Assembly (NCBI GenBank): GCA_946184615.1
Contig: CAMHFN010000010.1
Coordinates: forward strand, 1-64,000
DNA length: 64,000 nucleotides
DNA from: an uncultured Bacteroidales bacterium
Lineage (GTDB): Bacteria; Bacteroidota; Bacteroidia; Bacteroidales; F082
Direction: 5' to 3'
The first letter of the stretch is position 1; each line of letters begins with the position of its first letter. The position numbers and the translations under genes were made by a program. Shown here piece after piece: positions 26,376-36,100 of the stretch. The notes below the pieces were generated by a model. The model was not told where the DNA came from, searched no databases, and saw only the letters and a list, made by a program, of their open reading frames with translations.

Positions 26376-27338
26376 ATGCGTGTCGACAAGGTAAAGGAAG
26401 AAATTGCTGGGAAGGACAAGAGCAAGTTCTTGACCTTCCTAGTGTTTCTATTGATTTCGACCGCCCTGTGGTTCCTTATCAAGCTTACCAAGGTTTACAC
26501 GACTACGACGGATTTTACTGTGGCTTACACGGAAGTGCCCACCAGCAAGTGGATCTCAACACCAGAGCAAGAGGTTAAACTTTCGTTTGAAGCCGACGGC
26601 TTTGCTACCTTACGTTATCATCTAGTTCGCCCACAGAAACGTAAGGTCTACCTTTCCCTTGGTGAGGTGCCCTACCGTGTTGAAGGAGGAAATACCTATT
26701 CCTACAGCACACAGTACGTGGCTGAGAAGGTTGCCGAATGGCTGGATATACCTAGCGGCAGTGTCACTGTAAACGATGACAAACAGTATTTCAACATGGA
26801 AGAGCTTCAATCGAAAGAGCTTCCTGTTGTGGTACCGCTTGAGGTGAAGACCCAACGGCAATATCTTGTGTATGGGGCTCCGAAGGTCGTTCCCGATAAA
26901 GTAACCGTGTACGGACCGAAAAACGTTCTTGACACTTTAACGGCCATCCATACGGCTACTTTTCAGGCAACTAATGCTAGCGGACAGCTTTCACAAACGC
27001 TCACCCTCGACTTTTTTGGAGGTGCGGTGCGATCCGAACAAGTCACCGCTGAAGTTGTTGTGGATGTAGAGCAGTATACTGAAACCGATATTGAGGTGCC
27101 TGTGCGAGTGACAGACTCGCTGGTTTGTCGCTTCTTTCCTGAAACGATGAAAGTGAAGTGCCTGGTGCCTATTCGCGATTTTGCGGCTGTCAACGCTGCA
27201 TCGTTTTTGGTTTTGGCCGACACTGCCCAGTTGCACCGTCTTCAGCCTTTACTCGACATTCGCTTGGAACGTGTTCCAGAGCATGTTCAGATTGTGAAGA
27301 CAGAGCCCGATCAGGTGGAATACCTTATCGTGAATTGA
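26376..27338 (+). CDS. YbbR-domain membrane protein
   Basis: About 320 residues. An N-terminal helix (FLTFLVFLLISTALWFLI) is followed by YbbR-like beta-rich repeats on the periplasmic side. Recognisable are FTVAYTEVPTSKWIST, LPVVVPLEVKTQRQYLVYGAPKVVPDKVTVYGP and TEVVVDVEQYTETDIEVPV-like strands. YbbR proteins in other phyla are linked to c-di-AMP cyclase and GlmM; in Bacteroidota a copy commonly sits between yajC and coaE, as here. The ATG at 26376 just after the yajC stop is chosen; upstream extensions would overlap yajC. Confidence 0.85.
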   Translation: MRVDKVKEEIAGKDKSKFLTFLVFLLISTALWFLIKLTKVYTTTTDFTVAYTEVPTSKWISTPEQEVKLSFEADGFATLRYHLVRPQKRKVYLSLGEVPYRVEGGNTYSYSTQYVAEKVAEWLDIPSGSVTVNDDKQYFNMEELQSKELPVVVPLEVKTQRQYLVYGAPKVVPDKVTVYGPKNVLDTLTAIHTATFQATNASGQLSQTLTLDFFGGAVRSEQVTAEVVVDVEQYTETDIEVPVRVTDSLVCRFFPETMKVKCLVPIRDFAAVNAASFLVLADTAQLHRLQPLLDIRLERVPEHVQIVKTEPDQVEYLIVN

Positions 27339-27340
27339 GC

Positions 27341-27949
27341 ATGGAGAGGCTAAGAATCGGAATTACAGGTAATATTGGATCGGGGAAGAGTTATGTCTGT
27401 TCCTTGTTTAAAAACTTGAGTATTCCTGTCTTTGATTCTGATGAAGAGGCAAAGCGTCTATATGACCGTCCTGAGGTTCGTCAGCTAATGATAGAACGTT
27501 TCGGCGAAGAGATTTATCATCCAGATGGTAAGCTTAATCGCCGTTTGATGGCTTCCAAGGTGTTTTCTGATCCTTGCGACCTGGGGTATGTTGAATCGGT
27601 GCTCTATCCTGCATTGAACGTCTGGTTTGCGGAGTGGACCGAACAACAACGAACGCCATACGTGCTTTATGAATCGGCTCTAATCTTTGAAAAACATATA
27701 GAGGAGAGGTTTGATGCAGTCATCGTAGTGGCGGCCTCAGAGCCAGTTCGTATTCGCCGAGTAATGCTTCGCGACGGTTGCACCGAAGATCAAGTGCGGG
27801 CACGGATGGCTCATCAGTTTTCGCAGAGTGAGAAGTTAAACAAGGCGGATTTTATTGTCGTTCATGAAAAGGACGATGAAGATGCCTACCTGATGGAACA
27901 AGTTCTGCAAATCCATAAATCACTTGTTTTGAGGGCTGGAGAAGATTAA
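27341..27949 (+). CDS. coaE: Dephospho-CoA kinase
   Basis: 202 residues. It phosphorylates dephospho-CoA at the ribose 3' hydroxyl, the last step of CoA synthesis. The P-loop is GITGNIGSGKSYVCSLF at the N-terminus, followed by the CoaE substrate motif VFDSDEEAKRLY, the NRRLMASKVF region, ESALIFEKHIEERFDAVIVV and the lid motif RRVMLRDGCTEDQVRARMAHQ. It starts 2 bases after the ybbR stop, so the two are translationally close. Its last 30 bases overlap the convergent nuclease gene. Confidence 0.95.
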   Translation: MERLRIGITGNIGSGKSYVCSLFKNLSIPVFDSDEEAKRLYDRPEVRQLMIERFGEEIYHPDGKLNRRLMASKVFSDPCDLGYVESVLYPALNVWFAEWTEQQRTPYVLYESALIFEKHIEERFDAVIVVAASEPVRIRRVMLRDGCTEDQVRARMAHQFSQSEKLNKADFIVVHEKDDEDAYLMEQVLQIHKSLVLRAGED

Positions 27950-30900
27950 AGTTTTGTCCTCAAGCGCTTTTGATAGATAGATGTAACCATGTCCCGGTTC
28001 GAGGTTTTTCAATGAGCCTCTCCAAGAGGTGCCATTATACGTGGCATTGGTGGTTCCAGATTTGATATTGTCTCCTGAAACAGGCTCAATTCCAGCAAAT
28101 ACAGTTTGGATGGGCATGCTTTCGAGAAGTGGGAACCCGATCCAATTGGACCCGTATTTTAGGGTGATTGGCGTATCCGCTGCGTTGATGGGTAGCCCCT
28201 CCAGTGCGATCTCACAATTGGTGCTTATATAAATCATGTGCATTTGGCTAACATCCAAGGTCTTTAAAGACCCCCTCCAGGTATTGCCGTTGTAGGTTGT
28301 CGTGTTGTTTTTTGACTTGATGATAATGGTGCTGTTGGGTGTGGCTTCCGCAAGGACGTCTTCAAGCTGAGCGATATCCAAGTTGAGGTTGGTGGACCAC
28401 CAATTCCATCCTTCGTTTAATGCCACAGTTTGTTCTATTTCATAATCTGTGAGTTCAGTCCGACGGAAAAGGCATACCTCTAACTGTCCTGTAGTGTAGC
28501 ATGAAAAAATATCACTGGTATTGTTGTATTTTAGTAAATTATGGGTATAACTTCCCTGTGCTTGGATGGTCGTGCTACCATTTGCGTTGAGGGAGATCTT
28601 CCATCTGCCATTGGCATTGTTTGATGCTTGTGTTTTTAGTTGATTCGCACTGCTGCTTGCAGCATATAGATATCCTCCTTGACTGCCCCAAGCGGCGTCA
28701 AAAAAAGTCCAAGAGTCAGGGCTTCCTCCTAGAGTCAGTTCGCAAACGCTGCTGCTGATAGTGGATATGATGTCGTCTTCAATGGTCACTGCGGATGCTG
28801 AACGGTTGTTGTTGTTTTGTGTCGTCCCCAAGGCTTTCCCATAGGCTAGGTTGACAATCAGGTAGGTTCGTCCTGCTACAAGTTGATCCAGCGAGGTGAC
28901 CCGTTGGTATTCTTGAACAAAACTTTGTTGTGAGAAGGAAAAAACGGCGCTTACGGTGACGTTGCTGGCGGGCATTTCAAATTCGTTTTCAATGACGGTG
29001 ATGTCATTACCTGATGCATCGGTCACGGTCCAATAACTCAAAGCGTATAAAGGATCAGGTGTCGCCGTTAAGATGATCTCAGTCCCTTCAAAAGCTTGTG
29101 TGGCACTGACGCTGATGTTTCCGTGATTGGGTTGGATTAAGGTAATGGTGAAAAGCGGGTTCCATTGGGCATAAAGCGTGATGTCTTCCAGCAAAGTGAT
29201 GGTGGCTTCATCAGCGTAATAGTCTCCCGATCCATCGGCGGAAGTGTTCCAACCGTCAAAGACAAAACCCGTTTTGGTGAAGGTGTTGGCTTGTAATGCT
29301 ATGGGTTCAAATTCATTGGCCGACTGATCATTCATTACCCCTTCGCCGCCGTTATTGTTAAAATGAATGGTGTGGGTTGGGATGGCAGTGTTGGCGGTTT
29401 TTTTGTACAATTGGATGGCTTGTTGACCGGTGTAGGTGCTTGATTTGAAGTAGCGGAAGCGTTCTTGACCTGAATTGGCGTTGTATCTGAGATAGGCTCC
29501 TCCTGAGCTTTTTATATCCACATTACCTGAGTTGTATGACAAGGTGTTAACCAAAGGGGTGTTGCTGGAATCCAAGGCGTTGGAGTTGGAGCCATTCCCT
29601 ATGTATTTTCCGCTAGCCGCTTGAATGGAATAGCCTCCAGTTACGGGGAGTATGGTGAAATGAGCAGCGTTGGTGGTTGTATTGGCCTCAATAGTATGGT
29701 TGTTGATGGTGACAGCAATGGTGTTCCCTGTGGCGTCTAGTGAAGCCAATCCTCCGTTAAATGCCTTATTGCCATTTTCGTAAACAATCAGATACTCACC
29801 ACTCCAATCTGTAGGTGCCGAGGTCACTTTCACATAATCGCCATTGCCAATTTCACCCTGCACGAATGTGGCCATTACGGTAACGTTAAAGGCGGGCATG
29901 ATGAAACTGTTGTTACTGACGGAAACGGTGGCGTTCATGTCCCCGGTTTTGTAAACATACCAGGCATAGAGACTATAACCTGATGAGGGTGTGGCGGTTA
30001 GACTAACAGGGGTGCCTGATTTTGCCGTGTCGGTACTGGCACTGATACTGCCATGAGAGACAGCTCCTAGCGTTATATTATAAAAGGTGTTGTCTTGCAT
30101 GAAGGTCGCGCTGACGGTGACGGCGTAGCTGGGCATGGTGAAAGTGCCGTTGCTGCTGACTGCAACGGTGGTGTTGGGATCGTCGGTTTTATAAACGGAA
30201 TAGGTGTTTACCGTAAAGCCTGGATCAGGTGTGGCTGTGATGACCACCGTGCTGCCTTCTAGAGCGTTTGCTGGCGCTGAAATGCTGCCGTTTTGTAATC
30301 CCGTGGCGCAGGTGATGCTGTAGGAATTACCTTGAGTCCAGTTGGGATCCCAAATCATGCGAGCGTACTCTGGATGGTCGATGAAGGGGTTCCTGTTGTT
30401 CTGGTAGCCATAAATCGCGTTGTTCCTGTCCATTTCTTTTTGACTCACAGGGTCTTCGTCGCTCCAACGTAGGAGCATGGTCATGGCCCAAGGTAAGATC
30501 TCCGACTTGTTGGTCATTCCACTTGTGCCCCAGCTGCTGTCTTCGCTATAATAGCGGACACTCATATAAAAATAGCTGCGAGCGATGTCTCCTTTATATT
30601 CATCGATGGGTTCAAAGACTTTGCCACTGTAGCCTGGGGTGACGCAAGGGCCTAGTTTGGAACCATTGCCAGAGGTGTAGCTCGGATGGTTGACTTCACC
30701 GTAGGGGTAGTTGCTGCGTTGTCCATTGACAAAGCCATCGGTTGGATACACGTGAAAAAGGTCGCTACGGGGTGTGGAACTTTCGTTGAACCAACTTTGA
30801 GGCCAGGTATGCTCACGGTTCCAACAGTCACCTTCTTCCTGGTAGCTTCCACAGACACCGTTAAGACTGTAGTGATAGTTGGAATAGATGTCCCAAATTT

Positions 30901-31108
30901 TGCCATTGGAGTCACAGTCGGTGTAGGCAAAGGCATCGAGAAGACCTCCGTAGCTGACGATGTGGTGTCCTTTGATAATGCTATGCAAGGCAAGTTTTAG
31001 CTCATCGCCAGTTTTCCCCAAGGCATTGTCGTAATAGCCATTGGGAATCTGTGCTTGTGTCGCGATACTGACGAGAGCCAGCCATAAGATAAAGAAATGC
31101 TTTTTCAT
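27920..31108 (-). CDS. Secreted endonuclease I family protein with Ig-like/InlB repeats and WRGSL C-terminal module
   Basis: About 1062 residues. A signal peptide (MKKHFFILWLALVSIATQAQ) precedes an endonuclease I (NucM/EndA-type beta-beta-alpha-metal) domain, residues about 20-260, with the active-site segment EEGDCWNREHTWPQSWF and DLFHVYPTDGFVNGQRSNYPYGEV. Next come three beta repeats of about 75 residues (NGSISAPANALEGSTVVITATPDP and relatives), one InlB B-type repeat (GFVFDGWNTSADGSG) and two trefoil-like domains (VTSAPTDWSGEYLIVYENGN; VTSLDQLVAGRTYLIVN). The last 165 residues are two half-repeats with WRGSL, shared with the protein ending at 33137. An extracellular DNase for nutrient or biofilm DNA is likely. 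The ATG at 31108 starts the signal peptide. Confidence 0.85.
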   Translation of the reverse strand: MKKHFFILWLALVSIATQAQIPNGYYDNALGKTGDELKLALHSIIKGHHIVSYGGLLDAFAYTDCDSNGKIWDIYSNYHYSLNGVCGSYQEEGDCWNREHTWPQSWFNESSTPRSDLFHVYPTDGFVNGQRSNYPYGEVNHPSYTSGNGSKLGPCVTPGYSGKVFEPIDEYKGDIARSYFYMSVRYYSEDSSWGTSGMTNKSEILPWAMTMLLRWSDEDPVSQKEMDRNNAIYGYQNNRNPFIDHPEYARMIWDPNWTQGNSYSITCATGLQNGSISAPANALEGSTVVITATPDPGFTVNTYSVYKTDDPNTTVAVSSNGTFTMPSYAVTVSATFMQDNTFYNITLGAVSHGSISASTDTAKSGTPVSLTATPSSGYSLYAWYVYKTGDMNATVSVSNNSFIMPAFNVTVMATFVQGEIGNGDYVKVTSAPTDWSGEYLIVYENGNKAFNGGLASLDATGNTIAVTINNHTIEANTTTNAAHFTILPVTGGYSIQAASGKYIGNGSNSNALDSSNTPLVNTLSYNSGNVDIKSSGGAYLRYNANSGQERFRYFKSSTYTGQQAIQLYKKTANTAIPTHTIHFNNNGGEGVMNDQSANEFEPIALQANTFTKTGFVFDGWNTSADGSGDYYADEATITLLEDITLYAQWNPLFTITLIQPNHGNISVSATQAFEGTEIILTATPDPLYALSYWTVTDASGNDITVIENEFEMPASNVTVSAVFSFSQQSFVQEYQRVTSLDQLVAGRTYLIVNLAYGKALGTTQNNNNRSASAVTIEDDIISTISSSVCELTLGGSPDSWTFFDAAWGSQGGYLYAASSSANQLKTQASNNANGRWKISLNANGSTTIQAQGSYTHNLLKYNNTSDIFSCYTTGQLEVCLFRRTELTDYEIEQTVALNEGWNWWSTNLNLDIAQLEDVLAEATPNSTIIIKSKNNTTTYNGNTWRGSLKTLDVSQMHMIYISTNCEIALEGLPINAADTPITLKYGSNWIGFPLLESMPIQTVFAGIEPVSGDNIKSGTTNATYNGTSWRGSLKNLEPGHGYIYLSKALEDKTLIFSSPQNK

Positions 31109-31128
31109 TGAAACAGGTTGTTGGACTG

Positions 31129-31136
31129 CAAAGATA
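31129..31136 (-). promoter_or_regulatory. -7 promoter box of the secreted nuclease
   Basis: TATCTTTG on the minus strand, 20 bases before the ATG, immediately downstream of the terminator of the preceding transcription unit. Confidence 0.65.
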
Positions 31137-31176
31137 AAAAAAAGAGCCTCACGGATCACCGCAAGGCTCTTTTTTA
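31137..31176 (-). terminator. Terminator of the BACON / T9SS / small-protein operon
   Basis: A strong stem (AAAAAAGAGCCT / AGGCTCTTTTTT) with a loop of about 13 bases and T runs on both sides, so it can act in either direction. It separates the nuclease promoter from the upstream unit. Confidence 0.85.
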
Positions 31177-31197
31177 GAATTCAGAAGTCTGACTTTC

Positions 31198-31470
31198 TTA
31201 CTTCTCGTTTCTCTTCTTCAGGGCATAGGCTGCGCCGAAGCCGATGAGAAGGAGTGCACCACCGGCGAGCGGTGTTTCCGTGCCGTCTTGGCTACTGGTT
31301 TCACCATGGCCAGGGACGATAGGAATCAACGGATCGGTGAGTGTGCCACGGAGTCCCGTGCGGGTGCCGTATTCGTCATAAGCGTTGCCATATTGGAAGA
31401 GACCGCCCTGAGCGAAAGCACCAAGGCTCATTCCAAGAACGATTGCGATTGATAATGCTAATTTTTTCAT
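31198..31470 (-). CDS. Small exported protein with a C-terminal anchor-like tail
   Basis: 90 residues. Signal peptide MKKLALSIAIVLGMSLGAFAQ, then about 45 polar residues (YGNAYDEYGTRTGLRGTL, TSSQDGTETP) and a tail LAGGALLLIGFGAAYALKKRNEK: a short motif, a hydrophobic helix and a basic end, the three-part layout of PEP-CTERM/LPXTG-like sorting tails. The mature exposed part would be very short. Similar PLAGG/PLGSG tails occur in Bacteroidota proteins, but I cannot name a family. It lies 30 bases after a T9SS cargo gene and before a strong terminator, so it is last in that operon. Confidence 0.65.
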   Translation of the reverse strand: MKKLALSIAIVLGMSLGAFAQGGLFQYGNAYDEYGTRTGLRGTLTDPLIPIVPGHGETSSQDGTETPLAGGALLLIGFGAAYALKKRNEK

Positions 31471-31500
31471 ATTGATTCAATTTTTAGATTATTTTACAAT

Positions 31501-33090
31501 TTATTTCACAACGATCTTCTGGGTCATGGTGTTCTCGCCATTGACGAGTTGGATCATGTAAACACCAGCTGACAGGTTTTCAGTGGCGATATGGTTGACG
31601 CCATTGCTGCTGCTGACCAGACGGCCCATGGCATCAAACACGTTGACGATGCTGTTGCCGTTGACACCGTTGAGGAGGATCCCGTTGTCGCTGATGAAGG
31701 CGAAGTGCTCATTCACACCCGTGGTGTTTCTGACATAGATCAGTTTGAAACGTGAGGCGTAGTCGGACGTGGTAGCCTCGAATTTATAGCTTGGGGTTTC
31801 GAGCAAGTCAATGTCTGCTCCTGTCATGTTGTCGATGAGATGGAGGTAATCCAGGTCGGCATCCTGGAGGTTGAGGGTGATGTCATAGCTGCCATTTTTC
31901 TCTGCTTTGAAGTTGAGAGGCATTTCGGCTTGAGCATCGCCATAGATTACAGCAAATTCTTCGTTGTCTTGCTGGATGCTGAGTTTGGTGCTGTTCGGGT
32001 TGAGTTGGAGTTTGGGTAATTTGTGACCATCGCCAAAGCCCACGATGGCACGGTCGATGACGCCGCGGCCTTGGGTCACGTTGAGGGCGAGCATGGAGGC
32101 CTTACCAGGGGCTGTGGTGGAGAAGGTAACAGTCTCTCCTTCGCCTTCAGCGATCACGAAAGCACCTTCCATTTCCGGGATGCCTTCGGTGGCGTCGACT
32201 GCGATGAATTCGCCACGACCGGTCTCTACGTTCATGACGTAGTGCTCACGGTTGATATAGGCCGTCTCCAGATAGGGGTTGCCTACCAAGTTCCAGCCCT
32301 TGAAGTCGACAGCATCGTCGTAAACAAGGTCAAATTCTCCGTCACCATCGTAAGTCGTGCCGCTGAATTCCAGTGTGACATCGGTGCCGTGGGCATAGAG
32401 GTAACCCTTGCCGAACTCGAGGTTGAAGAGATCCTCTTTATAGTTACGCCATTCAAGGTCTTGAGTCTGGTCAAAGGCATACAGGTCGTAGTTGCCAGTG
32501 GTCATACCCGTGACAGCAGTGGGGTCGGCGTCGGCAACAGGAGTGGCAATCAGGTAGTAACCACCAGCACTCTCACCATAGCCTTCAATGAACTTCTCAT
32601 AGGAAGCCACTACAGGAGTAGCGAAGTTGAGGATCGGGGCGTTATCAAGGTCACCCATGTAAATCTCAACGTAGTCGTAACCCGTGTAGTAGTCGTTGTT
32701 GGGAGTGCACTCGGTGTACAAAATGCCATTGGCATGGTCGTACATCATGAAGGAGAGCAGATGGTCGTTGTCGCCTGCAAGCATACGGTAGACCGAGATC
32801 TCGGTGATGGGGTAGTCCTCACCGTCATCAACCAGGAAGGAGTGGCCACGGCAGGTGCCGCTTTCATCGAAAACACCGATTTCCATGGCTTCGTAATCCA
32901 TATCATAGGTGACGAACTCGCCGTCAATCTGTGCGAAGGGAACGATGCAGTCTGGATATTCGTAGGGATTGTAGACATGAACATTCAGTTGGTCAATCCA
33001 GTAGGATTCGTAAATGTCAGAGTTGTACTGGGCGAAAGCCGAACCCAGAAGTGCGAATGACACGATTAAAGTCAATACTAGTTTTTTCAT
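31501..33090 (-). CDS. Secreted protein with T9SS type A sorting tail
   Basis: 529 residues. Signal peptide MKKLVLTLIVSFALLGSAFAQ. The body is beta-rich and acidic, with GTCRGHSFLVDDGEDYPITEISVY and a domain around LEFGKGYLYAHGTDVTLEFSGT ... GWNLVGNPYLETAYI. The last 80 residues form a Por secretion tail: INGVNG-like VNGNSIVNVFDAMGRLV, SAGVYMIQLVNGENTMTQKIVVK, the type A sorting signal removed by PorU in type IX secretion. No catalytic motif is recognised. It is probably co-transcribed with the BACON protein upstream (46-base gap) and the small protein downstream. Confidence 0.85.
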   Translation of the reverse strand: MKKLVLTLIVSFALLGSAFAQYNSDIYESYWIDQLNVHVYNPYEYPDCIVPFAQIDGEFVTYDMDYEAMEIGVFDESGTCRGHSFLVDDGEDYPITEISVYRMLAGDNDHLLSFMMYDHANGILYTECTPNNDYYTGYDYVEIYMGDLDNAPILNFATPVVASYEKFIEGYGESAGGYYLIATPVADADPTAVTGMTTGNYDLYAFDQTQDLEWRNYKEDLFNLEFGKGYLYAHGTDVTLEFSGTTYDGDGEFDLVYDDAVDFKGWNLVGNPYLETAYINREHYVMNVETGRGEFIAVDATEGIPEMEGAFVIAEGEGETVTFSTTAPGKASMLALNVTQGRGVIDRAIVGFGDGHKLPKLQLNPNSTKLSIQQDNEEFAVIYGDAQAEMPLNFKAEKNGSYDITLNLQDADLDYLHLIDNMTGADIDLLETPSYKFEATTSDYASRFKLIYVRNTTGVNEHFAFISDNGILLNGVNGNSIVNVFDAMGRLVSSSNGVNHIATENLSAGVYMIQLVNGENTMTQKIVVK

Positions 33091-33136
33091 AATGTATTAG
33101 ATTTTATGGTTTATTATCAGTTTTTATTTGCTTTGT

Positions 33137-36100
33137 TTATTTGTTGGGGGAAAAGATGAGCGTTCTGTCTTCTGTGACTGAAGCAGCCGACTTGAAGATA
33201 TAGCCAATGCCGGGTTCCAGCGTGTTAAGAGCACCTCTCCATCTACCATTGTTATAGGTTGCTTGGCCAGTTGTTGTTTTTACCATGTCGCCATTTACAA
33301 GAGCAAATCCGGCAAAAGCATCAGTGACGCTCATGCTCTCGGTGAGCGGGAAACCGAACCAACTGGTACCAGCAGGGATAGTGATGGGGGACTCAGCAGG
33401 ATCGATGGGCATGCCTTCAACTGGGATTTCAATAGCAGGGCTGTTTTCAACCACAATCATATACATCTTCGTAGGATCCAAAACGTTTAATGAGCCTCTC
33501 CATCTGGCTCCGTTGTACATGGTCTGGCCACCCACCAGTGTTTTGATAGTGACACTGCCACTTACGTACGCAGCTTCAACGGCAGCTTTCAGGTCATCTA
33601 TAGTGATATCGACATAGAATGAAACGTAGTTGGAACCCTCGTTCAGGGTGATGGGTTGGGTGACGGGAGTTTCTTCATCTACTTTCTTGTAGAATGCAAA
33701 GGTTTGATCAGCAATATTGGTTTGAAGGGTTCCGTCGCTGTTTAGTTTGTAGCATCTCCAATCTTGCGCATTGAAAATTCCGAGATACCTTTGGTCTGTG
33801 GTCTCTGTTGTTGTTAAATACCCCAATTCTTCATCCATTGTAAAATGTTTGGCTTCACCTTTGCCCACACGAACACCATTGTTTGTATTGGTGCAATACA
33901 GCCAAATATTGGTGCTATCGTTTGGATAGAAGATGTAGCCGTCTTCGGTGATGCTAAGATTCCATTGGAGCGTATCAGCGATTTCGCCTGATAAGGTGTT
34001 TTCAGCAACAAGGACCTCGATGGCAGCAGGTGCTTTCGTGGTGCCGTTGTTGTTCGACATGGCGTATGAAGCACCATCTTGTGTTGTGCCCACGATAACA
34101 AAAACATCGTCTTCAGTGAGGTCTGCTAAGCTGGTCAGTACCCAATTGCCAGGGACTGGGGGGATAAATTCCACTGCAGTGGCAGTAATGATGACATCAT
34201 GGGTCGGCATGGTGAAAGAATAAGCATCGGTTTCATCAATTTGAGAAGTGACATCTGTGCCATCAACGATCAACGACTGGAGGACATATCCTTCTTCCAC
34301 GTCAATGCTGATGAGTACTTGGGTACCGTTGTAGACTTGTGCGGAGCCTTCTCCTTCAAACAGCATCTCGTTTTCATTGTCGCCAAAGACATAGGTGTTG
34401 ACGTGAGACAGGTCGCTGACGGTCAAAGTGTATTCTTCGACTGCAACTTCCTCGATGCTACCCAGCATGGTATTATAGTAGGTGTTGGAAGATACACCAA
34501 CAAAATAACCCGTCACTCTGACAAATTTGTCACTCAAAGCCTCGATTTCTTCAACGTTAAGAGGGTAGGAAACACTACCTATAGCAGTTTGGGCACCATC
34601 AATGGCGGTGATGTTATAGTGAGTAGTATTATTATTATCAGTGGAGATGGAAAGAGTTCCTTCATATTGAATGAAGCTTGACAGTCCAGCAGAGGCAGAG
34701 GAGGCCACTCTAGCATCCATGTCGGCACCGCTCAACATGGTGGGGTCTTCTTCCACGTAGTTCGATTCATCCACGTAGGTGATTTCAGTGGAGCTGTTAA
34801 ATTCAAATACTTTGCCAAAAACAACGACGGTACCAGCCAATTTCACTTTATCGCCAATGTCATAATCTCCAGGTTCAAAACCATTAGCGCCATAGTAATA
34901 ATACACATAACCTGTGCCGTCACCTAAGATGAAACCTCTATTGTTGATGGCTACGATAGTGCCTTGTACGATATATTCACCAGCGGCTGTGATTTCAGAG
35001 ATGTTGTTGATCATATTGGGGTTGGCGGCTTGTGTCACCGTAACGTTTTTCGTTAAGGTCTGATCGGTGTTGAAAGTATAGGTAAGCGTAACAGTAGCCG
35101 TACGTGAAGCCGTCGTTGAATTGGCGGTGCAAGTGAATGGAACTGTTGTGCCCACAGTGCCAAGGGTAAGCCAATCGCTTTCAGTGGTGGCAGTTAACAC
35201 ACCGTCATTCGCAGGATGGTTGATGGTGTACTCGATGGCACCGGAAGTGGCATCGTAGTTGAGGTCGACATTCTCAGCAAAAAGGGTTGGGTTGTCGTTT
35301 GCAATCTCCTCAATACTGCCCAACATGGTGTTATAATAAGTACTGGTGGATATACCAACATAGTAACCTGTCACTTTAACATACTTGCCGTCTAACGTTG
35401 TGATTTCATCCGTGTCAATGGGGAAGGAGATGCTTCCAATGGCGGTCGTTGCACCAACAATATTCGTGATGTTATAGTGAGTGTCATTGACGGAAAGAGT
35501 ACCTTCGTACTGGACATAGTATGACAGTTGGGGAGGTGTGGTAGAAGCTACGCGGGCATCCATCTGTTCGCCTGTTAGAACCGTGGGATCCTCTGCCACA
35601 TAATTCGAAGTGGTCGCCATGGTAACGGTGGTGGTGTTATTAAATTCGTACACGCCGCCATAAACGACAACCGGTCCAGCTAATTTCACTATGTCGCCAA
35701 TCTCATAATCCGCTTGGTCGTAATTTTGGTTGTAGTAATACACATAACCTGTGCCGTCGCCAACGATGAAACCTCTTTGGCTCTTGGCTACGATGGTTCC
35801 TTGAACATTATAGGTACCAGTAGCAGTGATCTCAGAAATGTTGTTCATTGCATTGGGGTTGGCTGCTTGCGTCACCGAAATGTTCTTTGTAACGGTTTGA
35901 CCGTTGTTGTAAGTATAAGTAAGGGTCACGGTAGCGGTACGGGCAGCAGTGGTTTGGTTTGCTGTGCAGGTGAAAGGAACGGTCGTGCCTACGGTTCCCA
36001 ACGTAAGCCACTCCGAAGCAGTGGTCGCCGAAAGTGAACCTCCCGTAACTCCATTGTTGATGGTGTATTCGATGGCACCGGAAGTGGCATCGTAAGCGAT

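Noticed and set aside
32023-33060. Open frame of 345 codons opposite the T9SS type A protein
   Set aside because: Antisense shadow; the opposite strand has a signal peptide and a Por tail, so it is the real gene.
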